Source of the DNA: Bacteroidota bacterium
GTDB lineage: Bacteria > Bacteroidota > Bacteroidia > B-17B0 > Aurantibacillaceae
DNA: 64,000 nt
Assembly (NCBI GenBank): GCA_016185125.1
Contig: JACPOC010000025.1
Coordinates: 62,001 to 126,000 of the forward strand
Direction of reading: 5' to 3'
Shown: one piece after another, positions 51,858-60,210 of the stretch
How positions within the stretch are numbered: the stretch's first letter is position 1
How the letters are laid out: the number at the start of each line of letters is the position of its first letter
Notes under the pieces: generated by a model
Database searches by the model: none
What the model was told of the DNA's origin: nothing
Seen by the model: only the letters and a program-made list of their open reading frames with translations
Translations under genes and position numbers: made by a program

Positions 51858-52394
51858 TTGAAAATCATTATTAAAATAATTTTACCACTTTTTTTACTTT
51901 TTATTATTTCTTGTCAACCACATGAAAAAAAGGAGACTAAAATAAAGCCAAGAGTTTTTGAGGGCTATCATCCTTTATTGGACGAAATTATAAAAACCAA
52001 ACAAGGCGTTTTTAGAGGCTTAAATCTCAATAGCAAAGCCGATACCATTAAAGTTGTAGAAACGGCAGCGCCGGTGGAGGCCTCGCCCGGTCATCTTTAT
52101 TTTGAATATAAAATAGATAGTCTTACTAATTATTCGATAGATTACACACTTAGTAAAGATAGTTTAGAAGAGATAAACTTACAGGTAAACAGTAACGATC
52201 TGGAGCTCACATCTTATCTTTTTTGCGATTTTAAAGATTATTATGCCAACAAACTTCCTAATCCAACCGAAGATAAAGGATACGTAGTTTACAATTGTTT
52301 TGAAGGGAAAAGAAAACCGTTTGTAGTTTCTCTCAGCGATAACTCTACTCCCACCAAAGGAAAACTGAACATGGTTATTTATAAAGATAAATAA
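51858..52394 (+). CDS. hypothetical lipoprotein
   Basis: A 178-aa protein with a lipoprotein signal KIIIKIILPLFLLFIISC (cysteine near residue 19), starting at TTG. The mature region has a Lys-rich linker and then a beta-strand-rich domain (GHLYFEYKIDSLTNYSIDYT). I recognise no family. A near-consensus box (TATTTTTA) lies about 16 bases upstream. Confidence 0.8.
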   Translation: MKIIIKIILPLFLLFIISCQPHEKKETKIKPRVFEGYHPLLDEIIKTKQGVFRGLNLNSKADTIKVVETAAPVEASPGHLYFEYKIDSLTNYSIDYTLSKDSLEEINLQVNSNDLELTSYLFCDFKDYYANKLPNPTEDKGYVVYNCFEGKRKPFVVSLSDNSTPTKGKLNMVIYKDK

Positions 52395-52399
52395 GTTTA

Positions 52400-53095
52400 T
52401 TAAAAATTTCGGGCAGCAAAAGCTAATGCAATTACCGAAATTTTAACACCCTCAATATCCTTTAATGCTTGCCAGGCCGCCTCAATTGTTGCGCCCGTGG
52501 TTATTACATCATCCACAAGCACTACATGTTTTCCTTTTAGTTTACTTTTATTGGTAATTAAAAAAATACCTTCAACGTTTTCCCATCGCTCATATTTTTT
52601 CTTTTTTGTTTGAGTTGCGGTTTCTTCATGTCGAATCATAGAAGTTATATCCACAAGGATATTTAATGTTTCCGATAATCCTTTAGCAAACCATTCGCTT
52701 TGATTAAAGCCTCTTGATTTTAATTTATTCTTATGCAAGGGTATGGGAACAATAAGATCAAAATCAGTTTTAAATTTATCCTGAATTAATTCTTTTGCAT
52801 ATTGCTGACCAAGAAAAAAAGCCAGTTCTTTTTGATTCTGATATTTTATTTGATGTAAAAGATGTTGTACTCTGCCGCTTTTTTCAAAAATAAAGTAACT
52901 CATTACATGCTTAAAAGGAATTCTACCGGCAAACACTTTGGTTAATTCATTATCGGTATTTTTATGATAATTGCTTCGAGGCAGGCCTATAGAGCACAAG
53001 TTGCAAATATATTCTTCCTGTAGAAATAATAAAATTCCACAGGCTTCACACCTCCGGGGATAAATTAATGACATGAAATCGTTAATAAGTGCCAT
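52400..53095 (-). CDS. comF: ComF family phosphoribosyltransferase-like protein
   Basis: A 231-aa protein with an N-terminal zinc module (RRCEACGILLFLQEEYICNLC) and a C-terminal PRTase domain: DLIVPIPLHKNKLKSRGFNQ and the PRPP loop VVLVDDVITTGATIEAA. ComF is needed for DNA uptake in competent bacteria, with a role in handling incoming single strands. Other competence genes are not in view. Confidence 0.9.
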   Translation of the reverse strand: MALINDFMSLIYPRRCEACGILLFLQEEYICNLCSIGLPRSNYHKNTDNELTKVFAGRIPFKHVMSYFIFEKSGRVQHLLHQIKYQNQKELAFFLGQQYAKELIQDKFKTDFDLIVPIPLHKNKLKSRGFNQSEWFAKGLSETLNILVDITSMIRHEETATQTKKKKYERWENVEGIFLITNKSKLKGKHVVLVDDVITTGATIEAAWQALKDIEGVKISVIALAFAARNF

Positions 53096-53128
53096 ACCTC
53101 AAGCATTAAAAATACAGATTTTACGTAT

Positions 53129-53136
53129 TACTTTTG
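53129..53136 (+). promoter_or_regulatory. -7 box (TACTTTTG) of the coiled-coil gene
   Basis: An exact TAnnTTTG match ending only 4 bases before the ATG at 53141, predicting a leaderless mRNA. Confidence 0.6.
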
Positions 53137-53140
53137 TAGT

Positions 53141-54061
53141 ATGAATGAACAACAAGAAGAAAAAAAGAAAAGAGGCTTTATAATTTGGTGGATTGTAATA
53201 GGTGCACTCCTCACTACAAACGGAATAACGCTTTGGCTTCTTTTAAATGAAAAAACAAAGGTGGTAGATCAAAAAGTTGTAACAGAAACCATTATTGTTG
53301 AAAGGGATAATGTAAAGAAAGATCTTTTACAATTACAGGATGAATTTAAAGGTTTACAGGGAAAAGACGCCATGATGCAAAAAGAAATTGATGAAAAAAA
53401 ACTGCGCATTGAGGAATTAATAATACAAGCCGAAAAGCATAAAGGCGACGCTTACATTATAGCTAAACTTAGAAAGGAAACCGAGAGCCTGCGCGATATT
53501 ATGAAAGGCTTTGTAAGAACCATCGATTCTTTGAATACTCTGAATATAAATTTGGTTGCTGAAAAGAAAACGGTTTTAAAACAATTGGATCAGGAAAAAG
53601 AAAAACAAGATGTTTTAGTAAAAGAAAAAGAAGAATTGAAAACTACCATAGCCAAAGGAAGCATTTTAACATGCTTTAACGTAAGTGCCAAAGCTGTACT
53701 TTATAAGCGCGGAGGAAAAAAAGAAGTAGAAACGAGCAAGGCAAAAAGAATGGAAAAAATTAAAGTAACGTTTAGCTTGGGAGAAAATAAAATAGCCAAG
53801 CCGGGAGAGAAAACTGTTTACATTAGAGTATTAACGCCGGACGGAAAGGAAATGGCTAAAAGTTACGACGACAGCTATAAATTTGTGTTTAATAAAAGTA
53901 ATGGCTATTACGCCGGAAAAGAAACCTTAAATTATTCAAATGTAGAAATTACAGGCGTTACCTATTGCGAAGGGCAGGGAGAATACGTGCCGGGAAATTA
54001 TCAAATAGAAATTACCTGTGACGGTGCAGTAATTGGCAGCAGTAATTTAAAGCTTGATTAA
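53141..54061 (+). CDS. membrane-anchored coiled-coil protein
   Basis: A 306-aa protein: basic N-terminus (NEQQEEKKKRG), one membrane anchor (FIIWWIVIGALLTTNGITLW, about 14-33), a long coiled coil (about 45-175) and a C-terminal beta domain with FSLGENKIAKPGEKTVYIRV and YVPGNYQIEITCDGAVIGSS. The C-terminal part looks like an Ig-like or lectin-like envelope domain that I have seen described as unknown in Bacteroidota. It is likely a periplasmic envelope protein. Confidence 0.8.
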   Translation: MNEQQEEKKKRGFIIWWIVIGALLTTNGITLWLLLNEKTKVVDQKVVTETIIVERDNVKKDLLQLQDEFKGLQGKDAMMQKEIDEKKLRIEELIIQAEKHKGDAYIIAKLRKETESLRDIMKGFVRTIDSLNTLNINLVAEKKTVLKQLDQEKEKQDVLVKEKEELKTTIAKGSILTCFNVSAKAVLYKRGGKKEVETSKAKRMEKIKVTFSLGENKIAKPGEKTVYIRVLTPDGKEMAKSYDDSYKFVFNKSNGYYAGKETLNYSNVEITGVTYCEGQGEYVPGNYQIEITCDGAVIGSSNLKLD

Positions 54062-54064
54062 AGA

Positions 54065-54089
54065 TCGGAGGGTTTTTTAAACCCTCCGA
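54065..54089. terminator. strong hairpin between convergent genes
   Basis: An 11-bp perfect stem, TCGGAGGGTTT / AAACCCTCCGA, with a 3-base loop, sits between the coiled-coil gene and the convergent queA. The T-run is weak on both strands, but the position fits a bidirectional terminator. Confidence 0.65.
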
Positions 54090-54101
54090 GCTTTGAAAAA
54101 A

Positions 54102-55151
54102 CTAAATGATCAACATCGCGTCTCCATAAGAATAGAAACGGTATTTTTCTTTAATCGCTTCTTTGTATGCTTTAGTAACAAGGTCGTATCCGCCAAAAGC
54201 GCTTACCATCATTAACAAAGTGCTTTCGGGCATGTGAAAATTAGTGATCATGCAATTAGCCACACTAAAATCATAGGGAGGAAAAACAAATTTGTTGGTC
54301 CAGCCCACATAAGGGTTTAATTGCCCCGCAGTAGAAACCGAAGATTCAATAGCGCGCATTACGGTAGTACCAACCGCGCAAACCTTTTTCTTTTTTTCTT
54401 TTGCGGCGTTAACCATTTTACAGGTGTCGCTTGAGATCAACACTTCTTCACTTTCCATTTTATGCTTGGTCAAATCTTCAACCTCCACGGTTCTAAAAGT
54501 TCCTAAGCCAACATGCAAAGTAAGCGGCGCAAACTGCACGCCTTTTATTTCCAGCCGTTTTAATAATTCGCGGCTAAAGTGCAAACCTGCTGTTGGGGCG
54601 GCTACAGCACCTTCATTTTTTGCAAACACTGTTTGATATCTTTCAATATCCTCCGGCTCAGCGGCGCGCTTAATGTATTTAGGCAATGGCGTTTCTCCAA
54701 GGTCGTATAGTACTTTACGAAACTCTTCATAACTTCCATCATATAAAAAACGAAGGGTACGTCCGCGTGACGTGGTATTATCAATTACCTCGGCAACCAA
54801 ACTATCATTTTCTCCAAAATATAATTTATTTCCAATACGAATTTTACGGGCCGGATCAACCAATACATCCCATAAACGGCTTTCAGCATTTAATTCGCGC
54901 AATAAAAACACCTCAATTTTCGCGCCGGTTTTTTCCTTGTTCCCGTACATGCGGGCGGGAAAAACCTTTGTATCATTCAGCATCATCACATCGCCATCAT
55001 CAAAATAATTGATAATGTCTTTAAATTTTTTGTGAAAGATTTTTCCGGTAGATCTCTCTAATACCATTAAGCGTGAATCTTCCCTGTTTTTTGCGGGATG
55101 CTCTGCCAACAATTCTTTTGGCAGGTTAAATTTAAATGCAGATAACTTCAT
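54102..55151 (-). CDS. queA: S-adenosylmethionine:tRNA ribosyltransferase-isomerase
   Basis: Makes epoxyqueuosine in tRNA wobble position 34. 349 aa with the QueA pattern: [53 protein letters not shown] and [20 protein letters not shown]. Tgt and other queuosine genes are not in the window. Confidence 0.96.
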   Translation of the reverse strand: MKLSAFKFNLPKELLAEHPAKNREDSRLMVLERSTGKIFHKKFKDIINYFDDGDVMMLNDTKVFPARMYGNKEKTGAKIEVFLLRELNAESRLWDVLVDPARKIRIGNKLYFGENDSLVAEVIDNTTSRGRTLRFLYDGSYEEFRKVLYDLGETPLPKYIKRAAEPEDIERYQTVFAKNEGAVAAPTAGLHFSRELLKRLEIKGVQFAPLTLHVGLGTFRTVEVEDLTKHKMESEEVLISSDTCKMVNAAKEKKKKVCAVGTTVMRAIESSVSTAGQLNPYVGWTNKFVFPPYDFSVANCMITNFHMPESTLLMMVSAFGGYDLVTKAYKEAIKEKYRFYSYGDAMLII

Positions 55152-55415
55152 ATTTTAATTTTTGGTAAGAATACGATTTGAATTTTAAGGAGATTTAAGC
55201 TGAAGAAATGCTTTTAAATCATTATTAAAAAAAAGATCATAATCTTACGGGATTAATGGGTTGCAAAAGTAATATATTTTTTTGTTAATTCAAAGAAAAA
55301 ATAGCTAAAATTGCTTAAACAATGCTTAATCTGTACCTCCCTCAATCTTTTTTTATAACTTTATAGTATATAATGTTGTTAAACGGGTAAAAATTGCCTT
55401 TTAAGGATAACCAAA

Positions 55416-57134
55416 GTGATTTTAAAAAGTAATAATACTTCCTTCAAGCATAAGCTGAAAAAATGGTTTTTCGCCTTAAGCTTGCCCCTTGCTATTTTTG
55501 CAGGATTTTCCTATACTCCCGATTACTTTGAGATAAGTAAGAACCTGGATATTTTTAATGCCCTTTACCGCGAATTAAACACCTCCTATGTGGATGGCAC
55601 CAAGCCCGGCCAGCTCATGAAAACCGGTATTGAAGCCATGCTTCAATCGCTTGACCCATACACAAATTATTACACCGAAAACGATATTGAAGATTTTCGC
55701 ATTATGACCACCGGCGAATATGGAGGAATTGGAGCGTCGGTAAATGATATTAACGGCAAAATAATTATTTCCGATCCTTACGAAGGTTTTACCGCTCACA
55801 AGGCCGGCCTTCGATCGGGTGATCAAATCATTGCCATTAACGGCACTAATGTAGAAGGCAAACGCACCGATGAAATTGGGCCCTTATTAAAAGGACAAGC
55901 GGGCACGCCCCTTAAATTAAAAATAATTAAGGCCGGGCAAAGCGCTTCAACCGAATTTGATTTGGTTCGGGAAGAAATAAAAGTAAAAGCGGTTCCTTAT
56001 TTTTCCATCTTACCCAATGGCGAAACCGGTTATATAAAACTCTTATCGTTTACTGATAATTGCAGTGGCGAAGTAAAGGACGCTTTATTAAATTTAAAAG
56101 GAAAAGGGTGTAAAAATCTGGTGCTTGATCTTAGAGGAAATCTTGGAGGCTTACTTCACGAAGCTGTTAATATTGTCAACTTTTTTATTGATAAAGGACA
56201 GGAAGTTGTTTTTACCAAAGGAAAAATGCCTGATTGGGATAAAACTTATTTAGCGGTTAATAATCCAATTGACACGCAGATTCCTTTAATTGTTTTGGTG
56301 GATGAAAACTCGGCTTCTGCCTCTGAAATTGTTAGTGGCGCTTTACAAGATCTCGACAGAGCCATTATCATTGGTAAAAGAACATACGGGAAGGGTTTAG
56401 TGCAGCAAACAAAAGATTTGGTTTATAATTCCAAAATTAAAATAACTGTTGCTAAATATTATATTCCCAGCGGAAGGTGTGTGCAAGCCTTAGATTATTC
56501 TAATAAGGATGAGGAGGGAAGAGTGGAAAAAGTACCTGACAGTTTGATTACCGCTTTTAAAACCAAGGGCGGGCGGATTGTTTATGATGGCGCAGGCATT
56601 AGCCCCGATGTAAAAACTATTGAAGAATCGTACAGTAATCTTTTAATTTCGCTAATCTCTAAGTATCATATTTTTAATTATGCAACTAACTATTATCTTG
56701 CGCATCCGAAAATTGCGCCTGTTCAGGAATTTACTTTAAGCCCTGCAGAATTTGATGAATTTGCCGCTTTTCTTAAAGATAAAGATTATGGTTATAAAAC
56801 CCGAAGTGAGGTTGAACTTTTAGATTTAAAAACTAACGCCGAAAAGGAAAAATATTTCGCAGATATTAAGCCTGAATATGAGGCGTTGGCAACTAAAATG
56901 AATGCTAATAAAAAAGATGATTTGGTAAAACACCGCGCCGAAATAAAAAAATATTTGGAAGAAGAAATTGCCTCACGATATTATTTTCAGCGAGGCAGAA
57001 TTGAATCTTCCCTAAAAAATGATGCAGATCTTAAAGAGGCTCTAAGATTGATTGCAGACCAAAACAAAGTGAAGATTATTTTAACTACAAGCGATAAACC
57101 TGTAAAGCCTTTTAATATTAAAAAACGTTTTTAG
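55416..57134 (+). CDS. S41 family C-terminal processing peptidase
   Basis: A 572-aa periplasmic serine protease with an N-terminal membrane anchor or uncleaved signal (FALSLPLAIFAGFSY), a PDZ domain (GGIGASVNDINGKIIISDPY, about 100-185) and the catalytic core: Ser in VDENSASASEIVSGALQDLD and Lys in GKRTYGKGLVQQ. The 200-residue C-terminal helical part is larger than in minimal CtpA. Start is GTG. It lies upstream of ferritin. Confidence 0.93.
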   Translation: MILKSNNTSFKHKLKKWFFALSLPLAIFAGFSYTPDYFEISKNLDIFNALYRELNTSYVDGTKPGQLMKTGIEAMLQSLDPYTNYYTENDIEDFRIMTTGEYGGIGASVNDINGKIIISDPYEGFTAHKAGLRSGDQIIAINGTNVEGKRTDEIGPLLKGQAGTPLKLKIIKAGQSASTEFDLVREEIKVKAVPYFSILPNGETGYIKLLSFTDNCSGEVKDALLNLKGKGCKNLVLDLRGNLGGLLHEAVNIVNFFIDKGQEVVFTKGKMPDWDKTYLAVNNPIDTQIPLIVLVDENSASASEIVSGALQDLDRAIIIGKRTYGKGLVQQTKDLVYNSKIKITVAKYYIPSGRCVQALDYSNKDEEGRVEKVPDSLITAFKTKGGRIVYDGAGISPDVKTIEESYSNLLISLISKYHIFNYATNYYLAHPKIAPVQEFTLSPAEFDEFAAFLKDKDYGYKTRSEVELLDLKTNAEKEKYFADIKPEYEALATKMNANKKDDLVKHRAEIKKYLEEEIASRYYFQRGRIESSLKNDADLKEALRLIADQNKVKIILTTSDKPVKPFNIKKRF

Positions 57135-57171
57135 TTGTTGTAAAAATACTATATTTATAAAAATTTATTTT

Positions 57172-57705
57172 ATGTTATCATCCAAAGCCAGTTCATCCTT
57201 AAATAAGCAAATTGAATTAGAAGCTTATTCATCACAGTATTATTTATCAATGGCCAGCTGGGCCGAAACACAAGGTTTAAACGAAGTGTCTACTTTTTTA
57301 TACGAACAAGCCGACGAAGAGCGCATGCACATGCTAAAATTGATCAAGTTTGTAAATGAGCGGGGAGGGCACGGCATTGTACCCGCGTTAAAACAACCTC
57401 CTGTTACATTTAAATCGGTAAAATCGGTTTTTGAGGAAGTATTGAATCACGAAATAAAAGTTACTGAAGAGATAAACGGACTAGTGGAAATTACTCTGAA
57501 AGAAAAAGATTATACAACGCACAACTTTTTACAATGGTATGTAAGCGAGCAGATTGAAGAAGAAGCTTTAGCGCGACAAATAGTAGATAAACTTAAATTG
57601 ATAGGTTCTGATAAAAGCGGGCTTTACTTTTTTGACAGAGATTTAGAATCGATGGCGGCTAAAACTAAATCTGATATTGACAAGGTTAACGGTTCGGGAA
57701 GATAA
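57172..57705 (+). CDS. ftnA: ferritin
   Basis: A 177-aa non-heme ferritin that stores iron. Helical bundle with ferroxidase ligands visible in NKQIELEAYSSQYYLSMASW, EQADEERMHMLKLIKFVNE and WYVSEQIEEEALARQIVDKL. It follows the S41 gene by 37 bases with its own near-consensus box (TATATTTA). Regulation by iron is likely, though no Fur box was recognised. Confidence 0.95.
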   Translation: MLSSKASSSLNKQIELEAYSSQYYLSMASWAETQGLNEVSTFLYEQADEERMHMLKLIKFVNERGGHGIVPALKQPPVTFKSVKSVFEEVLNHEIKVTEEINGLVEITLKEKDYTTHNFLQWYVSEQIEEEALARQIVDKLKLIGSDKSGLYFFDRDLESMAAKTKSDIDKVNGSGR

Positions 57706-57710
57706 TAAGG

Positions 57711-57995
57711 TTACTTCGTAACAAATACAAATACATCTTCATTATCTTTTTTCATCAGATATTTTTCACGCGCAAAAGTTTCAAGACTCTTTTTATTTGT
57801 TTGAAGTTCGTTTAATTCGCGTTTGTTATTTTCAATTTCTGAAATGTAATAATTACGCTCCTTGGCTAATTTATCACACTTTTTAATAAGATTCCACTGC
57901 GTAAAAACATCATTCCTGTCAAAGCACAACAACCAAGTAATAATGGCCATTGTAGTAAAAAAATATTTATTCTTTAAAATTTTAAGTAAAAACAT
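57711..57995 (-). CDS. septum formation initiator family protein (FtsB/DivIC-like)
   Basis: A 94-aa divisome protein: a short cytoplasmic lead, one membrane helix (FFTTMAIITWLLCF, about 12-25) and a periplasmic coiled coil (LAKERNYYISEIENNKRELN), ending FAREKYLMKKDNEDVFV, the conserved REKYLM segment of the family. It is convergent with ferritin. Confidence 0.9.
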   Translation of the reverse strand: MFLLKILKNKYFFTTMAIITWLLCFDRNDVFTQWNLIKKCDKLAKERNYYISEIENNKRELNELQTNKKSLETFAREKYLMKKDNEDVFVFVTK

Positions 57996-58027
57996 TTTAA
58001 CTTTAGTTGTTTAAACAAATTTAAATA

Positions 58028-58120
58028 ATGCGCCTTTTCAAATCATTGAACCTTAAAAAGGTTATTAAACTTAGTCTGTTAGTTTCTTTGATTGCATTGT
58101 TTTCTTTTATTACAATTTAA
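58028..58120 (+). CDS. possible 30-aa membrane peptide
   Basis: An ATG-initiated ORF reads MRLFKSLNLKKVIKLSLLVS then LIALFSFITI and TAA: a basic N-terminus and a single hydrophobic helix. It lies 14 bases before the DUF4296 gene in the 139-base gap after FtsB. It could be a real small membrane protein, a leader peptide or a decayed signal peptide. No family is recognised. Confidence 0.35.
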   Translation: MRLFKSLNLKKVIKLSLLVSLIALFSFITI

Positions 58121-58134
58121 AACCTTTTAAACAG

Positions 58135-58521
58135 TTGAAAACAACTAAATCATTTAAAATTTTGGGCTTTCTGTTGAGTTTGCTCGTTCTACTTGGTTCG
58201 TGCAGCGGAGATAACAAATCCGTTAGTATTCCCGACCATATATTAAGTAAAGAAAAGTATGCAGATGTCTTAGTTTCGCTTGCCCTTACTGAAAGCGCCG
58301 CTAACTTAAATATAAAGAATGTAAAAATAGAAAAACTCGACTCTGCTTATTCCTTTGACCCCTTAAAAGAAAAAAAAATTTCGCGGGCGCAGTTTGATTC
58401 TACTGCTTCGTTCTATTCAGAGCATCCTGATCTTTACAAAGAGGTTTATGACGAAGTATTAAAACGCTTGAGCGAAATGGAATCTAAGAGGAAAGTAATT
58501 ATTGATTCGGTAAAAAAATAA
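58135..58521 (+). CDS. DUF4296 lipoprotein
   Basis: A 128-aa lipoprotein (signal ending LSLLVLLGSC, cysteine near residue 23) with SIPDHILSKEKYADVLVSLA, ISRAQFDSTASFYSEHPDLY and KEVYDEVLKRLSEMESKR, the DUF4296 pattern specific to Bacteroidota. Start is TTG. Function is unknown. The 135-bp inverted-repeat element begins 34 bases after its stop. Confidence 0.87.
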   Translation: MKTTKSFKILGFLLSLLVLLGSCSGDNKSVSIPDHILSKEKYADVLVSLALTESAANLNIKNVKIEKLDSAYSFDPLKEKKISRAQFDSTASFYSEHPDLYKEVYDEVLKRLSEMESKRKVIIDSVKK

Positions 58522-58554
58522 TACTTCTTCGATAAGATAACCTTCCACTTTCTT

Positions 58555-58689
58555 TTAACCACATAGTCATAGGTATGTTTATAAAGTTTACATAGAGGCT
58601 AAGCCTTTAAACATAGCAACCTATGTGCAAAATTTTATTTTTCTATATCATTCTGTTTTTGCATTATTTTTAAGTAGCTATGTGGTTAA
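58555..58689. repeat. 135-bp element with 12-bp perfect terminal inverted repeats
   Basis: TTAACCACATAG (58555-58566) and CTATGTGGTTAA (58678-58689) are perfect inverted ends of a 135-base AT-rich stretch. Inside it, ACATAG and CTATGT form another dyad around CAAC. It has no coding capacity and fills the gap between two convergent genes. It resembles repeats I recall between genes in flavobacteria; it may be a MITE, a REP-type element or a large terminator. There is no target-site duplication beyond the TTAA-like ends that I can be sure of. Confidence 0.75.
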
Positions 58690-58695
58690 ATCGGC

Positions 58696-60201
58696 CTATT
58701 TATTCCCTGATATAAACCCAAACTTTTCGTATTGCCCTTCATTAAAATAAAAAACATCATCGCTTACTGTTTCACTAAAATACAATAGCGGAACCAGATC
58801 AAAATTAGCGTTCTTGTAAATGAGATTTTTCTCTAACTTTTCTTTGGTTTGGTTACCATACGAAACCACATTTCCGCCAAAAAGTCCATTTTGTTTATTG
58901 AATTCATGAAACTTAAATTCCTGGGGAGATACAGGAAAGTTTTTTGAATCTTCCAAAAGATAAAAAACCGGATTGGCATTTTTATTTATTATAATGCACT
59001 CGCCCAAATTTTTAAATCGTGTTCGCCCGCTAAAGTAAAAAGTTTTCCTGGGGACAATGTTTAAGCTGATCAATTCTCCATTCTGAGGATCGATGTTCCA
59101 GCTCAATAATTCTTTATAATAATCCCCGTCCCTCCGCTCTGTTATAAAACACAAGTTGTTATTATTCAAAAAACTTTTTTTATAAGTGTAATTTTTATAT
59201 GCCGCATCTTTATAATTATTACCATCATAAAAAGTGAGTTGCTCTGTAATATTAGGTGGGAAGTTATTCTTCCGTATATACACAACATTGTGCGTGGCAT
59301 TTAACTTTTCAACATGCAAATAAGGTTTTTTGCCAAAATCTTCTTCCACCCCCTGAGCTATAAAAATCACCCCATCCTCCGTACAAACTAAGTGGCTAGC
59401 GTAAACTGTTTCAATTTTATTCATACCTAAAATGTGTTCTGATATTTCTTTTGAATCACTTAATATTTTTAAAACACTAATAGTCCCGTACTCATTAACA
59501 ATAATCACATTCAAATTATCACGGTTTATAACAGTTCGTGATTTGATGTTGTAGTGAATATAGAACAGATCGTTGAAGCTATTAGTTGTAAAGCCATCCG
59601 AAACTTCCGTAATTGAATTCTCGTGAGGAAGTTTTTTAAACCAAACAGGCTTCATGGCTTTAGGATCAAACAATACTGCGGTTTTTTTTGTAATGCCATT
59701 TGGAAGTGAGATAGCTCCCACAATTAAAATATTATTATTGTCTACTTTCGAAAAGATGAATTTTAGTCCTACACCGGGCTCCGCTTCCATGGAACTTAAT
59801 TCTGTAAAGCCGCCCGACTTTCCTAATGTGTCAATCACCTTTAGATAAATGGTATGCTTTTTATTTAATACTTTTTCAAATACAAAATATACTTTGTGAT
59901 TGGATTCAAAAAATAAATAATCCAATTTCTCGTAATCAAACCAGTCTGCATTCACACTGTCCAATCGAAGCGGTGTATAAGCCAACATTGCCGCGTTGGG
60001 CTTACTCCTGCGTTCAATAGTAAAATCATGTACTGCTTTATTATAACGCATTACATGGAAATAAGAAGAATGATTGTTTATAATAGCGATGGGAACATTC
60101 TTTCTTTTTGAGTTGAATGTTTTGCTGAAAATAATGTTGGATTGAGCGGAAACAAAAATGCAACAACAGCTTAATAAAGCGATTATTGCATATTTATACA
60201 T
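58696..60201 (-). CDS. secreted protein of unknown function
   Basis: A 501-aa exported protein with signal peptide YKYAIIALLSCCCIFVSAQ. The mature chain is rich in beta strands and Asn/Lys/Phe (YFHVMRYNKAVHDFTIERRS; VYFVFEKVLNKKHTIYLKVI), suggesting a propeller-like fold, but no repeat is crisp and no T9SS tail is present. I recognise no family. It starts 9 bases after the glmS stop, so it is probably co-transcribed with glmS. Confidence 0.8.
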   Translation of the reverse strand: MYKYAIIALLSCCCIFVSAQSNIIFSKTFNSKRKNVPIAIINNHSSYFHVMRYNKAVHDFTIERRSKPNAAMLAYTPLRLDSVNADWFDYEKLDYLFFESNHKVYFVFEKVLNKKHTIYLKVIDTLGKSGGFTELSSMEAEPGVGLKFIFSKVDNNNILIVGAISLPNGITKKTAVLFDPKAMKPVWFKKLPHENSITEVSDGFTTNSFNDLFYIHYNIKSRTVINRDNLNVIIVNEYGTISVLKILSDSKEISEHILGMNKIETVYASHLVCTEDGVIFIAQGVEEDFGKKPYLHVEKLNATHNVVYIRKNNFPPNITEQLTFYDGNNYKDAAYKNYTYKKSFLNNNNLCFITERRDGDYYKELLSWNIDPQNGELISLNIVPRKTFYFSGRTRFKNLGECIIINKNANPVFYLLEDSKNFPVSPQEFKFHEFNKQNGLFGGNVVSYGNQTKEKLEKNLIYKNANFDLVPLLYFSETVSDDVFYFNEGQYEKFGFISGNK

Positions 60202-60210
60202 TCTTAAAAT

